35,855 bases of DNA from Acinetobacter stercoris (lineage in GTDB: Bacteria; Pseudomonadota; Gammaproteobacteria; Pseudomonadales; Moraxellaceae): the NCBI RefSeq assembly GCF_900323515.1, contig NZ_OOGT01000012.1, positions 1 to 35,855 of the forward strand, in the 5' to 3' direction. The translations under genes were made by a program, and so were the position numbers. Positions within the stretch are counted from its first letter, which is position 1, and the number at the start of each line of letters is the position of its first letter. The notes beneath the pieces are model-generated. The model did no database searches, had not been told where the DNA came from, and was given only the letters and a program-made list of their open reading frames with translations. Positions 34,279 to 35,855 of the stretch are shown piece after piece.

Positions 34279-34986
34279 TTAGAATTTCATCGCTTTGCCA
34301 TTTACTGTGGCTGAAATTGTATATTTATGCCCGGATTGATAGTTAAAATTATTTAAAATGCTATAACTTTTTGACTTACCAGAGAGAATATAACCATTTA
34401 CTGTATTTACTTTGATCGGAAAAGAAGTATGTGCTGTCTCATCATTGACTATTAATTCATTCAATAGTGCATGACGAGAACCTGTGTTATTGATTACAAC
34501 ATAGGGAATATTTTGATCAATTTGAATGCTTCCGGTGATGCTTGTAATAGCATCTTTATTTACAATAAAAACAGGTAACGAAGATCGCAAAAGTACATTT
34601 AAACCCTGAGATGCTTTTCGTGAATCAACTGGTTTAGGTAATTCATCGACGATGATGCGATAGGTTTTTTCACCTGAAATAGTATTGGGCTGAATCCGGA
34701 CTACACGTAAATTATATGAGTTTGTTGGTGCTAATTTCACAAAAGGCGGGCTGATAACAATATCATCAGTTGGTTTTAGTAGATCTTTTCCATCTTCTTG
34801 AAGCCATTCGAAAACACGGATTTGTAAATCGGTACTATCACTAGATTGGTTATATAAATTGATTGATGTTGCAGTTTGATTATCCAGCATTTCAATTGAA
34901 ACAGGGGATAGGCGAATAGAGGCAGCATTAGTTTGTATTGTAAAAACAAAAGCACTTATTAAGGTGAATAAAATATTGGTTTTCAT
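34279..34986 (-). CDS. periplasmic pilus chaperone, CsuC-like
   Basis: A 235-residue immunoglobulin-fold chaperone. The signal peptide ends QTNAAS. The first domain starts IRLSPVSIEMLDNQTATSINLYN, and ISPPFVKLAPTNSYNLRVVR contains the subunit-binding strand. EKTYRIIVDELP is the conserved chaperone motif. It captures pilins in the periplasm and delivers them to the usher. It is shorter than CsuC (about 277, from memory). AGGT precedes ATG. It is separated from the pilin gene by 67 bases that hold a strong hairpin. Confidence 0.92.
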   Translation of the reverse strand: MKTNILFTLISAFVFTIQTNAASIRLSPVSIEMLDNQTATSINLYNQSSDSTDLQIRVFEWLQEDGKDLLKPTDDIVISPPFVKLAPTNSYNLRVVRIQPNTISGEKTYRIIVDELPKPVDSRKASQGLNVLLRSSLPVFIVNKDAITSITGSIQIDQNIPYVVINNTGSRHALLNELIVNDETAHTSFPIKVNTVNGYILSGKSKSYSILNNFNYQSGHKYTISATVNGKAMKF

Positions 34987-35005
34987 ATCATGTACCTAAT
35001 GCTGG

Positions 35006-35033
35006 ATGAGCTAGCTCATAGTCATGAGCTAGC
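35006..35033 (-). repeat. intercistronic palindromic hairpin after the pilin gene
   Basis: ATGAGCTAGC occurs at 35006-35015 and again at 35024-35033. GCTAGCTCAT (35010-35019) pairs with the second copy to make a ten-pair stem with a four-base loop. The 14 bases at 35006-35019 are also a perfect palindrome. No T-tract follows on the minus strand, so it looks like a message-processing or stabilising hairpin rather than a terminator. It would raise pilin over chaperone and usher. Confidence 0.7.
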
Positions 35034-35053
35034 AAGTAAGTTTATACTAATTT

Positions 35054-35584
35054 TTAGTAAGTTACTGTTAACTGCACAGTATCAAGGTAAGTACCAACGC
35101 TTGGTAACTGGGTACCAGCCGGGATACGACCGTAGATATCATAGGATTGTAATGCACCAGTACCACTACCAGCCTGAACAGTGCCGCCGACATTTATCGC
35201 AGTTGCATATTTAGAATCAGAATATAGATTATAAGGAATCAATTCAGTACCAGCAGTTCCACCAATCATATTTCGCTGTGATGCTGCAGCATTTTTGCCG
35301 CCATCAGCAGTAAGTGTCCATGAAGTGCCATTGTTGCAAAGAACGCCAATTTTGGTTCCATCGGTACTAGAGGTATTTGCATCAACATTTGCAGCAAAAC
35401 TGTTTTGAGTACCAAAGTCTAATACAGCATTAGTTGTTGTACCTGTGGCATTGGTATTTACAGCACAGCTTGCTGTTATTGTTGCTTTAACAGTTAAAGT
35501 GCCAGTTGCATTGGCTGCTAAAACTGTTTCAGTTGTCATAATGCTTGAAGAAACTAAAGATAAACAAAAAATAAATTTTTTCAT
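35054..35584 (-). CDS. major pilin, spore-coat-U domain (CsuA/B-like)
   Basis: A 176-residue secreted pilin. The signal peptide ends TVLAAN near 24. The mature N-terminus ANATGTLTVKATITASC alternates hydrophobic residues and serves as donor strand. A spore-coat-U domain follows with two Cys (ASCAVN and VLCNNG) and the C-terminal VQLTVTY. It is rich in Ala, Thr, Gly and Asn. It is first in the operon, as expected of the major subunit. AGGG lies seven bases before ATG. CsuA/B has about 178 residues, but the sequence here is clearly different from it. Confidence 0.92.
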   Translation of the reverse strand: MKKFIFCLSLVSSSIMTTETVLAANATGTLTVKATITASCAVNTNATGTTTNAVLDFGTQNSFAANVDANTSSTDGTKIGVLCNNGTSWTLTADGGKNAAASQRNMIGGTAGTELIPYNLYSDSKYATAINVGGTVQAGSGTGALQSYDIYGRIPAGTQLPSVGTYLDTVQLTVTY

Positions 35585-35855
35585 GATCGGCCCTATTAAT
35601 GGTCATGAGCTAAATAAAAACCAACTTCACTAACAGAGCAATTTCAGTTTCTATACAAAAAAATAGTTGATCTGTGTTTGGTTTGGCGGAATATACATAA
35701 AAAAATTGATGAATATCACTTTTTTTTAAAAAAACAATAATTGTGTTGGAGTGATCGGTTGTACAGATTGTTTAATTATGTTTATTATTTGTAATATTTT
35801 TAAATTATTGACTTTCATCACATATTTTCGGTAAATATCACTCTCTCCTGTATTA
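35585..35855 (-). promoter_or_regulatory. upstream control region of the pilus operon
   Basis: These 271 AT-rich bases upstream of the pilin contain no gene. AATATCACT occurs twice, at 35712-35720 and 35834-35842, each preceded by A or G and T-rich flanks, and may be a regulator site. GTCATGAGCTA at 35602-35612 repeats the sequence of the intercistronic hairpin (35021-35031), so the pilin gene is flanked by an 11-base direct repeat. I see no confident -35/-10 pair. The regulator is unknown. Confidence 0.4.

Overview
This window looks like an ordinary stretch of chromosome from an Acinetobacter species (gammaproteobacterium, Moraxellaceae). The DNA is AT-rich. It carries a CpaA/CpaB secreted-protease pair, a Tat-exported phospholipase C, OmpW paralogues and a spore-coat-U (Csu-type) chaperone-usher pilus, a combination I associate with Acinetobacter. 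The species cannot be fixed by eye.

Layout. Positions 1-298 are the 3' end of an IS5-family element. An OmpW-family porin follows (354-1472). Next is a lipid-metabolism block: a FadI-like thiolase with an unusual basic N-terminal tail (minus strand, 1537-3066), divergent from a FabG4-like ketoacyl reductase (3307-4698) and a MaoC/HtdX-like hydratase (4811-5665). A serine beta-lactamase-fold hydrolase lies behind a terminator. Positions 7070-9565 hold cpaA and cpaB. A small gene broken by a one-base change in a T-run follows (9620-10008), then dnaX. Phospholipase C (12541-14775) is preceded by a PhoB-box-like site and a 48-residue lipoprotein gene that a length cutoff would miss. A thioesterase, a second OmpW paralogue and an iron alcohol dehydrogenase lie on the minus strand (14792-17637).

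Positions 17758-21477 are a compact plus-strand run: low-molecular-weight phosphatase, murB, a DUF218 protein and a lysophospholipase-like hydrolase. Positions 21564-25667 are minus-strand genes: a membrane-anchored GltS-like FMN protein, roxA, a YceF-type Maf pyrophosphatase and a DUF2237 protein. Positions 25809-28574 are pgk, a small lipoprotein and class II fba, each behind its own terminator. A DMT transporter and an unrecognised lipoprotein (29696-30760) precede a four-gene pilus operon on the minus strand (35584 down to 30811): major pilin, chaperone, usher and tip adhesin.

I found no CRISPR array, tRNA, rRNA, prophage or clear defence system. The items most worth following are: (1) the reduced archaic pilus operon, with only pilin, chaperone, usher and tip plus an intercistronic hairpin after the pilin; (2) the histone-H1-like tail on the thiolase, with a second, better ribosome site at the conventional start; (3) the PhoB-like site, micro-lipoprotein and phospholipase C unit; (4) the hairpin separating protease cpaA from its chaperone cpaB; (5) the homopolymer frameshift at 9795-9801.
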